Positions 48,101-60,100 of a stretch of 64,000 nt of DNA are shown here, one piece after another (the first letter of the stretch is position 1; every line of letters starts with the position of its first letter). Origin of the DNA: Phymorhynchus buccinoides (Eukaryota > Mollusca > Gastropoda > Neogastropoda > Raphitomidae); contig CM065712.1 in assembly GCA_017654935.2 (NCBI GenBank), positions 24,752,740-24,816,739 of the forward strand, given 5' to 3'. The notes under the pieces were generated by a model. The model saw only the letters and a program-made list of their open reading frames with translations, was not told the origin of the DNA and did not search any database. The position numbers and the translations under genes are program-made.

Positions 48101-51100
48101 AAGAACGAGCATTTTGATTGGGTCTTAAAAATAGCATAGCCAATCAATGGCTTTCTCTTTCATTTACTATTTCCGGGCGCAGTGTAAGCGAGCTAGCTCA
48201 AAAATGGCATCGCTTCTGGATTATTTTACTGTGACTTCTAAAATGAAAGAAAACAGTGCGACTGTGGAGTGCAACATTGATCAACAACCTTGTTGTTCCT
48301 CATCAGCAGTTAGTGATGACAACGGGGAAAGTTTATCGAATGACGAAGCATCGGATCAGGACTGTGATGTCACCGATGATCCTATTGCTAGCCTAGTACT
48401 AGTAGTGTCGCTCCACCACCTTTCAAAAAGCGAAAGCATGAGTTCATGGAAAGTTGGAAAAAAAGCAGACCTTGGCTAGAATTTGACAGCGAATCAAAAG
48501 CAATGTTTTGTGACTGGTGCTTACAAAACAAAAAGAACAATGCGTTCACCACAGGTTGTAAAAATTTCTGCACTACATCCCTTGATTGACACGTTGTTCT
48601 ACCTAGTCACAAAGACGCAGTGCAAGACGTCTCACTCAGAAAAGAGTTTGAGGCATCACGGAAAACTGCTTTTGAAAAAAAGTCTGATTCACTAACAAGA
48701 GCGATTCACAGTGTGTACTGTTCAAGTATAAAACAAACTGGCATTGATTTACCCCCGCCCCCCTAACTATTTCCAGATCCCCCCAAATTTCCACACCAAG
48801 GGGGGCAATGCCCCCCAGTTTAGACATTTCTAGATGCATCCCTGCATCACACATCTGGTAGTAGACACAGAATCAGGCAGGGAAGGGGTTAAGAAATTTT
48901 AGCCAACTTTCTTCTGTCAATATCTGCTTGTCTTTGTTTCTTTATCTCTGTCAGCCCAGTCTGTTCTTTAGCCACCTGTCTTCTGTCAATATCTGCTTGT
49001 CTTTGTTTCTTTATCTCTGTCAGCCCAGTCTTTTCTTTAGCCACCTGTCTTCTGTCAATATCTGCTTGTCTTTGTTTCTTTATCTCTGTCAGCCCAGTCT
49101 TTCTTTAGCCACCTGTCTTCTGTCAATATCTGCTTGTCTTTGTTTCTTTATCTCTGTCAGCCCAGTCTTTCTTTAGCCACCTGTCTTCTGTCAATATCTG
49201 CTTGTCTTTGTTTCTTTATCTCTGTCAGCCCAGTCTTTCTTTAGCCACCTGTCTTCTGTCAATATCTGCTTGTCTTTGTTTCTTTATCTCTGTCAGCCCA
49301 GTCTCTTGGGGTTTTTTCAGCTTAAAATAAAAAAAACCCATAATTGTATATTTTTCTCATAAGTAAAAAGTAACCTCATTTATGTTGATTTATAACTTGT
49401 TTGTGAATTTGGTTGACTTCAACAGGAGCACAGTATGGTGTACCACTCTACCCACCTCCTGCTGCATTATGCTAATTTATGTTGATTTATAACTTGTTTG
49501 TGAATTTGGTTGACTTCACCAGGAGCACAGCACAGCGTACCACTCTACCCACCTCTTTAACTTTGTGAATTTGGTTGTTGACTTCAACAGGAGCACAGCG
49601 TACCACTCTACCCACCTCCTGCTGTTTTATGTTGATTTATAACTGAATTTGGTTGTTGACTTCAACAGGAGCACAGCGTACCACTCTACCCACTTCCTGC
49701 TGCATCATGCTAATTTATATCATGTTTTTCAGGAGCTAAATCGGCGCCCTCCCTACCGCCCTCCTTCTGCTACATTATATTAATTTGTTTATTTATTGAT
49801 GATTTTCAGGAGCTAAGTCATGGCGCCCTCCCTACCGCCCTCCTTCTGCTACAGTCACCTCAGCTCAGACCTCAAACCAAACCTCAAAGGTAATGTATGT
49901 GTCACTTGTGTGTGCAAACCGTGTGTTTGTGTATGTGGTTCATGATTGTGTGTATGTACGTGTCTGTGTTTATAATTAGAAAGAGGTTTGTTAACACCAG
50001 ACCATGCTTGAACCCTTACACACCATTAATTATGAACCTCTCAACCTTCCTTCTATTCTTTAGTTGGCCAGTGTGTAACTGGTTAGTATGTTGCTGCTGA
50101 GTGAAGTGACCCTTTTATCCTAGTGCAGTATATTGAGCTTTAGACCTACATGGTAAGTCTGTTGGGGTGACTGTGACGTCACAATGTGGTGTAACATGGC
50201 GGTCTTCTCAAACCTTCAATCTGGTCCTTTTCAATGGCGTTTTTCTTAACTGAAATAGAATTTTTATTTGCATGTAGAAGTCCATTTATTTATAATCTTG
50301 CAATAGAGATCAAGTTCCATTGGATCTTAACGTCCCCTTTAACACTGATAAAATCCAATGAACTCTAGTCTGTGAACAGACGGTTACCAGGGGAAGGAAG
50401 AGGACAACGAGACAAGGATAGAACCCTTACCAGAATGCCAGGCAGGGCTCCCAGGGACCCCCATTTTGGGGTCTATGAAGTACTAAAATTCTAAGACTGT
50501 GCAGGGGGTCCCAGGATGCACTAGAAAAAATATTTTTAGCATTCACAATGCCATTGGGACCCTCTGTCCCGCCTCTAGGACCCTCTACACTGTAAGTGAA
50601 GGAGTCCCTGGGACCCTTTGTTTTGCGGGATGATTGGGAGCCCTGTGTGTGTACAGCTTACAAGAAATGGATGGACTTTAGTGACTTGAATATTTTCACT
50701 CTTTACAGAAGACTGGTGGTATGGAGTGAAGAGAAAAAGGATATAGCCCTTAGCAGAATGCCATGTGTACAGCTTACAAGAAAGAGATGGATTGTGTGAC
50801 TTTGATATGTCCACTCTGTACAGAAGACTGGTGGAGTGAAGAGAGCAAGGAAACGATGATATAACCCTTAGCAGAATGCCATGTGTACAGCTTACAAGAA
50901 AGAGATGGATTGTGTGACTTTGATATGTCCACTCTGTACAGAAGACTGGTGCAGTGAAGAGAACTAGGAGACAAGGATATAACCCTTAGCAGAATGCCAT
51001 GTGTACAGCTCACAAGAAAGAGATGGATTGTGTGACTGATATGTTCACTCTGTACATAAGACTGGTGCAGTGAAGAGAACTAGGAGACAAGGATATAACC

Positions 51101-54100
51101 CTTAGCAGAATGCCATGTGTACAGCTCACAAGAAAGAGATGGATTGTGTGACTGATATGTTCACTCTGTACATAAGACTGGTGCAGTGAAGAGAACTAGG
51201 AGACAAGGATATAACCCTTAGCAGAATGCCATGTGTACAGCTTACAAGAAAGAGATGGATTGTGTGACTGATATGTTCACTCTGTACATAAGACTGGTGG
51301 AGTGAAGAGAGCAAGGAGACAAGGATATAACCCTTAGCAGAATGCCATGTGTACAGCTCACAAGAAAGAGATGGATTGTGTGACTGATATGTTCACTCTG
51401 TACATAAGACTGGTGCAGTGAAGAGAACTAGGAGACAAGGATATAACCCTTAGCAGAATGCCATGTGTACAGCTTACAAGAAAGAGATGGATTGTGTGAC
51501 TTTGATATGTCCACTCTGTACAGAAGACTGGTGCAGTGAAGAGAGCAAGGAGACGATGATATAACCCTTAGCAGAATGCCATGTGTACAGCTTACAACTA
51601 GAAAGAGATGGATTCTGTGACTTTGATATGTCCACTCTGTACAGAAGACTGGTGCAGTGAAGAGAACAAGGAGTCAGAAGGAGAAAGCCCCAGCAGAGTG
51701 CCGTGTGTACAGCTTAGATGGATTGTGTGACTTTGATATGTCCACTCTGTACAGAAGACTGGTGCAGTGAAGAGAACAAGGAGTCAGAAGGAGAAAGCCC
51801 CAGCAGAGTGCCGTGTGTACAGCTTAAGAAAGAGGAAGGAGGTCAACTACATGAAACTTGAAGTGCCCAACGATGACGAGTTCATTTGTAGGTTCATTGT
51901 CTGTTGGTTCCGTTATTTCTTGAAGTAATGAAATTATGTGAAGACATTACAAGAAAAAGCATTTGAAAGAATTAGAGACTGAGTAGCGATACAGATAATG
52001 TTGATACTTCTTGGAGGATGTGTTGCCAATTAGGTTTATTACTGAGAACATTTTGCTTAAAGAGTTTTGCCATCTCGAATGTGAGTTGTAATTATACATT
52101 TACTGCATTGCTGTCTGTTATTTTGTATTATGGTATTTCAATGTTCATTTTCCAGTAAAGTTAATGCTGGCTTAAAGTTAATTGTGTTACAGACTGTGAG
52201 GATTGTGACCAGCAGGGTTTGTACTGTAAACCTTGAAAAGTACTGGAAAATTGACATGGCCTTTTCCAGGGCTTGAAAAGTGCTTGAAAAACAGCAAAGG
52301 CCCCAAGACTCGTGGAAAAGTCCTGGAATTTTCAAAATCGTCTGACCACATCCTAAATCTCAATCCATCAAAGTCAAAATCTCCTCCACAAAAAATAATT
52401 GAAGGTTAAAACTAAATTCAAATAAAAAAAAAACAAAAAACTTTTAAGGTCATACTGATATCGCGATCTTAGCAGACGAGATTTGCGCGAGTTGTCTGCC
52501 GCTGAAGTTACTTCCCTTTACCGTACTTCCGTTTTCCAACAAAATGGAGACTGCATTTTCAACAATGTTTGGCTGCAAGAAAAAAAGAATATCAGAGCTG
52601 ATTAGCTCTGTCAACAGATAGTTCAAAACTGAAAGCTAGCTGCACAGTGTGCAAAAAGAATCTGACATCACCAGCATGGATGAGAGTGCTGTAAAACACC
52701 ATTGTTAAGGCCAGAAGCACAAGCAACTCAGGCGGGAACGAAACCGACATTGACTGGTATGCCAGATTGAGTCCTTGAAATTTAGTAAACTGATCCTGGA
52801 AAAGTCCTGGAATTTGTTTGACACAGATCTGTACAAACCCTGGACCAGGAAACTTTGTCTTTTCTCCTTCCTTCAAACTGACTGTGGTTGATGTGTTGTG
52901 TTACAGACTGAGGAGTGTGACCAGGAGACTTAGTCTTTCCCCCTCTCTCCTTCAAACTGACTGGTTGATGTGATGTGTTGTGTTGCAGACTGTGAGGACT
53001 GTGACCAGGAGTACCACGGGGATTGTCCTGAACACGGGGCCTTCCATGTGGTGGATGACACTCCAGTGAGTCTTTAATGTTCACCAGGGCTCCCAGGCAC
53101 CCCCATTTGGGGGTCTATGAAGTACTAACATTCTAAAGGACCCTCTAAAAGATGCAGGGAGTCCCAGGGATGCACTTGAAAAATTCTTTTTAGCATTTGC
53201 AATGCCTCTGGGACCCTCTATCCCGCCTCTAGGACCCTCTATACTGTAAGTGGAGTCCCTGGGACCCCTTGTTTTGCGGGACGATCGGGAGCCCTGAGTT
53301 CACAATCAATTTCCTAAGTCTAATTGTGTAACAGCTTTAGCAGTAAATGCATTTCTGTTCAGCGAAGTATGCTATCCAATTTTCAAAAGAATTAAAGGTA
53401 AGATTTTTAGTAAATGACTAAAACATTGCTTCAAAATCAAACAGTAGAAAGACTGAATATTTTAGAATTGCCACAGGGCTCCCAATCGTCCCGCAAAACA
53501 AGGGGTCCCAGGAACTCCTTCACTTACAGTACAGAGGGTCCTGGAGGTGGGATAGAGAGTCCCAGTGGCATTGTGAATGTTAAAAAGAATTTTTCTAGTG
53601 CATCCCTGGGACCCCTGCACATTCTTTTAGAGGGTCCTTTAGAATTTTAGTACTTCATAGACCCCCAAATGGGGGTCCTTGGGAACCCTGTGCCATATTT
53701 ACATGTAACATTTTCAATATCTTCAGATTCCATTGATGGAAAGGAAGGTGGTAGTACAGTTGAAAAGTTTGTCTGCTAAGTCAATATGTGAATGACTGGG
53801 TTTCCAATCCCAGTCGTAGCTTTTCTTTCCAACTCAAACTGAATAACGAGTCCTTTGGTAAGGGGGACTTAAACAATTTTGACCTGTGCACTTTACGAAG
53901 GTGCAACCTAGGGCTGTCAAAAGTCAATAAGAGAAAGGTGAGTCCCACTACCTGGTATGAACCAAACTGGTAGTTTTCCTGAATATGGTTGCGGAAGTTA
54001 CTCTATTATTTGATTCAAAACATCCATATGTTCCGGTGGAAAAAACCCATAGGGACTCCTACAGGCATCGTGCTGGAGTTTTTCTAAATGCGTTTGGCTT

Positions 54101-57100
54101 GCGCAAAGTCGGCGACAAAATGCGTAAATTAGGCTGAAACTTGCGTCTGATCATAACACTATAAACTGATGTACAAATAAAAAGCATGCACGTTTTAGAC
54201 GCACATAACCACCTGTTTATGCTTACCGATCACCGCTGACATGCGTCACAAGCCCTGTTTGATCAAACCATGTTTTTGTGACTGTCAATGCCTGCCTATG
54301 ACCATTCACTTTGCATCAGTGTGTCACAAGGGTGGAGATTTGTGTTATGAGTCAAGCAAGCTGCCTGCCTATGACCATTCACTTTGCATCAGTGTGTCAC
54401 ACGGGTGGATATCTGTGTTCTGAATCAAGCAAGCTGGCAGTCAATGCCTGCCTATGACCATTCACTTTGCATCAGTGTGTCACACGGGTGGAGATCTGTG
54501 TTCTGAATCAAGCAAGCTGCCAGTCAGTGCCTGCCTATGACCATTCACTTTGCATCAGTGTGTCACACGGGTGGAGATCTGTGTTCTGAATCAAGCAAGC
54601 TGGCAGTCAATGCCTGCCTATGACTATTCACTTGGAAATCAGTGTGTCACACGGGTGGATATCTGTGTTCTGAATCAAGCAAGCTGGCAGTCAGTGCCTG
54701 CCTATGACTATTCACTTTGCAGCAGTGTGTCACACGGGTGGAGATCTGTGTTATGAATCAAGCAAGCTGGCAGTCAATGCCTGCCTATGACCATTCACTT
54801 TGTATCAGTGTGTCACACGGGTGGAGATCTGTGTTATGAATCAAGCAAGCTGGCAGTCAATGCCTGCCTATGACCATTCACTTTGCATCAGTGTGTCACA
54901 CGGGTGGAGATCTGTGTTCTGAATCAAGCAAGCTGGCAGTCAATGCCTGCCTATGACCATTCACTTTGCAGCAGTGTGTCACACGGGTGGAGATCTGTGT
55001 TCTGAATCAAGCAAGCTGGCAGTCAATGCCTGCCTATGACCATTCACTTTGCAGCAGTGTGTCACAAGGGTGGAGATCTGTGTTCTGAATCACTGCCTGC
55101 CTATGACCATTCACTTTGTATCAGTGTGTCACACGGGTGGAGATTTGTGTTCTGAGTCAAGCAAGCTGGCAGTCAATGCCTGCCTATGACCATTCACTTT
55201 GTATCAGTGTGTCACACGGGTGGAGATTTGTGTTCTGAGTCAAGCAAGCTGGCAGTCAATGCCTGCCTATGACCATTCACTTTGCAGCAGTGTGTCACAC
55301 GGGTGGAGATCTGTGTTCTGAGTCAAGCAAGCTGGCAGTGAATGCACGAGGCCAAAGCCAGGGTAAATTTCACAAGAGAGCGCCCTGCACGCTGCATAAC
55401 GCTTTTGACAAACAATGTCTAAGAAACGCTTTTTGCAAAAAGTGAAGCGGAAAGATATCACAGTACAGGCTCTTATCTGATTGGTCAAATAAAATTATTT
55501 TAATGAAATCTTAATGCACCAATCAACAACAAGAAATGCGTTTTTGACACTTTTCACCGAATTTCCACTAGTGCTCAAAGCGCCCGCTCATGAGATACCC
55601 GTCCAGAATTTCCGCCATGCGAAAACGTCATGATTGTATTGTGTGGGGTTGTGTGTGTACTGTGTGAATTTGTTACCGAAGCATGTAGGCAAGCAGTCAT
55701 TAGTCATGTACGTTGAGGCACTGTTTTTTTCTGACTGAGTCCATCTTGTGACAGGCCTTCTACGCCTAGCCTACTGTTGGGCTTATGGTTGCGGGCAGAA
55801 GTTGTTTTGCATGCTTGTTACGCATGACTGCTCCAAAAATGCGTAAGCGGATTTCAAAACGCAAAAAAATGTGGTTTACACGATCCCTACCCCTAAAATG
55901 CAATGAAGACTTTTTATATTGTTTCCTAGTAAACTATTCTCAGGTTCCATGGAAGAAACGCGGGGACCCCCAAAAGGCCATGAAGACTTGCTACATCATT
56001 TCCTTACATGTTCAGGTTCCATCGAAGAAATGTGGGGGGCTTGCTAAATCATTTCGTTGAAGAAATGTGGGGGACTTGCTAAATCATTTCCTTACAATAC
56101 ATGTTCAGGTTTCATTGAAGAAATGTGGGGAACTTGCTAAATCATTTCCTTACAATGCATGTTCATGTTCCATCAAAGAGACATGGGGGGATTGCTTAAT
56201 CATTTCCTTACAATGCATGTTCAGGTTTCATCGAAGAAATGTGGGGAACTTGCTAAATCATTTCATTGAAGAAATGCGGGGGTCTTACTGAATCATTTCC
56301 TTACAATACACAGGGGTGGTAATTTTCCGGTATATGCCTGATTTTCGGTTTTGAGATGACTAAAAACTGTAATCTCCGGTTTTTGAGTTAGTTTGGGACA
56401 AAAATTCCGGCATTGGAGAAACAGGTGACGATTACAAACATCGTACATGTATTGGCCGAAGTAGCAGACGATAAGATGAAGATAGACAAGGGAGGCAATT
56501 CGCCTTTTGTCATCAGTGATGTCCCTTGATGTTCCGTGACGTTGACTGCCATTTTTAAGTTCCGGTAAGCGCGTCTTCTCCCTTAACTTAAATTTTATTG
56601 ACTGCAACGCGTTGAGTGTAAATTCAACAACATGAGGGTATTGTCAGAAAAGGGGTTGTGCTTGACGTCACATGCATTAAATGCTGCATTTTCATTGGTT
56701 AAAGGGGTGAAATAATGTTTTTATTTTGGTCGATCTATTTCGGGACTGAGCAAATGGCAGCCAGACTTTTACTGTCGATTCGAAGAGCTTTCCAGGCAGT
56801 TTTTTTAATGGTAGAGATTGTAATTAGGGCTTGAAATGAGTCAATTTAGATTATATTATCACTTGAAAATACGATGATGTGAGAATTTTGAAGTTTTCAA
56901 TGGAAAATGAAGTGAAAATTGATCGCGATGGCGCTGAGTTGCAACTTGGCATCCGCCGATCCGCGGCCGAGTGATTTTTCTCTGTCCCATCGTGGACATT
57001 TCCAGGTATTTTGCTTTTTCCAGCTTGTTTTATACTAAAATTGACTAAGAATTAGTGACTGAATTTACTAATAAAACTTTTCTGGCAAAATTGAGCCAAG

Positions 57101-60100
57101 AAATCATCACAATATTGAAAATCGACGCCGATGTTCGCGGAAAGGAGAAGAACAAGAAACCACTTTATCGCGAGTCGTGTACAGATCATGTGAATTCCGG
57201 TTTTTGTTCTCAAATTCCGTTTTTTTGTGTGGCAAATTCTGGGTTTTTCATTATAAGGGTAAACAGGTCTGTAGCAGTGATGGAATGTGCTTAGAAGTTT
57301 GGTGTCAAAAGATCGATTCACCGGGAGTGAGTTTGTGTGCCATGCCACAAAACGTTAGTCTATGGCTCTAGTGGGAGAAAAGCTTTGCTTTCTCACGCAG
57401 AGGAAGCAGTAAATTCTTTCTGAACAGCAAAAATGATTACAAGAACACACCAACAGCCCCTGTGTTGTAGACACTGATATCAATAGATTTAAATCTCTCA
57501 TTATCCAGCATTGGACATGGCTTCAAACAAGCGATCTGATACACGCAAGATTCATTGATGTAAGTATTCAGTGTGTTGGATAAGTATTGTTCATTTTCAG
57601 GTTAACAAGAAATTGGAACTTGCCATTTAGATTGGTTTCAGGTTTTCAGTTTGGGGAATTCCTAGTTTCAAGTTTGTGGACCCTTTGGCGCTAGCACCCC
57701 TGAATACATGGTCAGGTTTCATTAAAGAAATGTTGGGGACTTGTTAAATCATTTCCTTACAACACATGTTCAGGTTCCATTGAGAAACGCAGGGACTTGC
57801 TAAATCATTTCCTTACAATACATGTTCAGGTTCCATGGACTAAACGCGGGGACCCCCAAAGGGCAGTGAAGACTCTCCCCACAGGTCTGGAGGTCAGACA
57901 GTCGGGGATCCCTGATGCCGGGCAGGGGGTGTTTGCCGCCCAGTTCTTCCCCAACCGCTCTCGATTTGGACCTTACCAGGGACGGCGGGTAACAGACCAC
58001 AAGACTGCCCACACCTCTGGATACTGCTGGCAGGTAGGTCATTCAACATTGTTGTTGTTTAGTATTGATTATGGCAGGTAGATGATTCAACATTGTTGTT
58101 TAGTATTGATTATGGTAGGTAGATGATTCAACATTGTTGTTTAGTGTTGATTATGGCAGGTAGATGATTCAACATTGTTGTTTAGTATTGATTATGGTAG
58201 GTAGATGATTCAACATTGTTGTTGTTTAGTGTTGATTATGGCAGGTAGATGATTCAACATTGTTGTTTAGTATTGATTATGGTAGGTAGATGATTCAACA
58301 TTGTTGTTGTTTAGTGTTGATTATGGCAGGTAGATGATTCAACATTGTTGTTTAGTATTGATTATGGTAGGTAGATGATTCAACATTGTTGTTTAGTGTT
58401 GATTATGGCAGGTAGATGATTCAACATTGTTGTTTAGTATTGATTATGGTAGGTAGATGATTCAACATTGTTGTTTAGTGTTGATTATGGCAGGTAGATG
58501 ATTCAACATTGTTGTTGTTTAGTATTGATTATGGTAGGTAGATGATTCAACATTGTTGTTTAGTATTGATTATGGTAGGTAGATGATTCAACATTGTTGT
58601 TGTTTAGTATTGATTATGGTAGGTAGATGATTCAACATTGTTGTTTAGTGTTGATTATGGCAGGTAGATGATTCAACATTGTTGTTGTTTAGTATTGATT
58701 ATGGTAGGTAGATGATTCAACATTGTTGTTTAGTATTGATTATGGTAGGTAGATGATTCAACATTGTTGTTGTTTAGTATTGATTATGGTAGGTAGATGA
58801 TTCAACATTGTTGTTTAGTATTGATTATGGCAGGTAGATGATTCAACATTGTTGTTGTTTAGTATTGATTATGGCAGGTAGATGATTCAACATTGTTGTT
58901 GTTTAGTGTTGATTATGGTAGGTAGATGATTCAACATTGTTGTTTAGTGTTGATTATGGCAGGTAGATGATTCAACATTGTTGTTTTTTGTTGTATTCAA
59001 GAATTTTTATTCCTTCTCTTCATTCATCCCACAATTCATGTTTTCACTCACTCTTTCATCCCATCAGCATCAACATTGTTGTTGTTTAGTGTTGATTATG
59101 TTGTAGTTTTACAATGATGGATACTGCTGACAGGTGGGTTGTTTAGTAATGTGTTGTTTATTGTAACATAATTATTGAAAAGAAGACAGGTAAACATTGT
59201 TTAACAAGGACTTATGTAAGAGATAAATCTGTCAATGCAAGCCCAGTCCATTAACCCTAGTAGCGCTGTTCCCGGATTGATCCGGGATAGCCCCCCCCTA
59301 GAGCCAATGACATCACAAAGCACCAAATATAGTGGCCAATTGTTGAATGCTTGTGTACCTAACACACTACGTCATCAAAAAAGGGGTTGCGCTTGACGTC
59401 ACATGCATTAAATGCTGCATTTTCATTGATTAAAGGGATGAAATAATTTTGTTAATTTTGGTCGATCTATTTCGGGATCAGACTGAGCTTAATTACAAAT
59501 GGCGCCCAGGTTTTTACTGTCGATTCGAAGAGCTTTCCAGGCAGATTTTTGATGGTAGAGATTGTAATTAGGGCTTGAAATGAGTCAATTTAGATTATAA
59601 TATTATCACTGGAGAATTTTGAACTTTTCAATGGAAAACGAAGTGAACATTGATCGCGATGGTGCTGGGTTGCAACTTGGCGGCCGGCCGAGTGATTGTT
59701 TCTGTGCGATCGCGAACATTTCCAGGTATTTTACTTTTTTCAGCTTGTTTTATACTAAAATCGACTAAGAATTAATGACTGAAGGTACTAATAAACCTTT
59801 TCTGACGAAATTGAGCCAAACAATCATCGCAATATCGAAAATCAACGCCGATGTTCGTGGAAACCGTTCTTGCTACGGTTACGGCTATGATCAAAGACTT
59901 GACTTCGATTAGGCCTACCTTTGTTTTAACACAAATTACCCGATAATTCCAAAGATGCCAGTGTCTAAATGTCTTTGGTTGATTATTCTTTTATTATTTG
60001 CACACCATTCATCCATCAATCCAAGTTAAAGGCACAAAAATAGCCCGGAGAGTGGTTGCATATTTAAAATTTCAACACACCTGTCCGTTCATTTTTAAAA

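Larger units (their letters stand above)
47722..48892. mobile_element. piggyBac-like MITE split by a nested hAT-like element
   Basis: CCCCTTCACTGCCAGAGG at the left and GGCAGGGAAGGGGTTAA at the right resemble the CCCTTTCACCGCC family ends. The element at 47894-48844 sits inside it. Confidence 0.6.

Noticed and set aside
48204..48712. A host zinc-finger gene
   Set aside because: It is frame-broken and enclosed by the inverted ends of a hAT-like element with flanking direct repeats.
54049..55893. A ~1.8-kb transposon bounded by TAGGGACT and ATCCCTA
   Set aside because: Both sides have GCGTAA/AAATGCG-type motifs as in hAT-like ends, but I could not define matching termini or target duplications.
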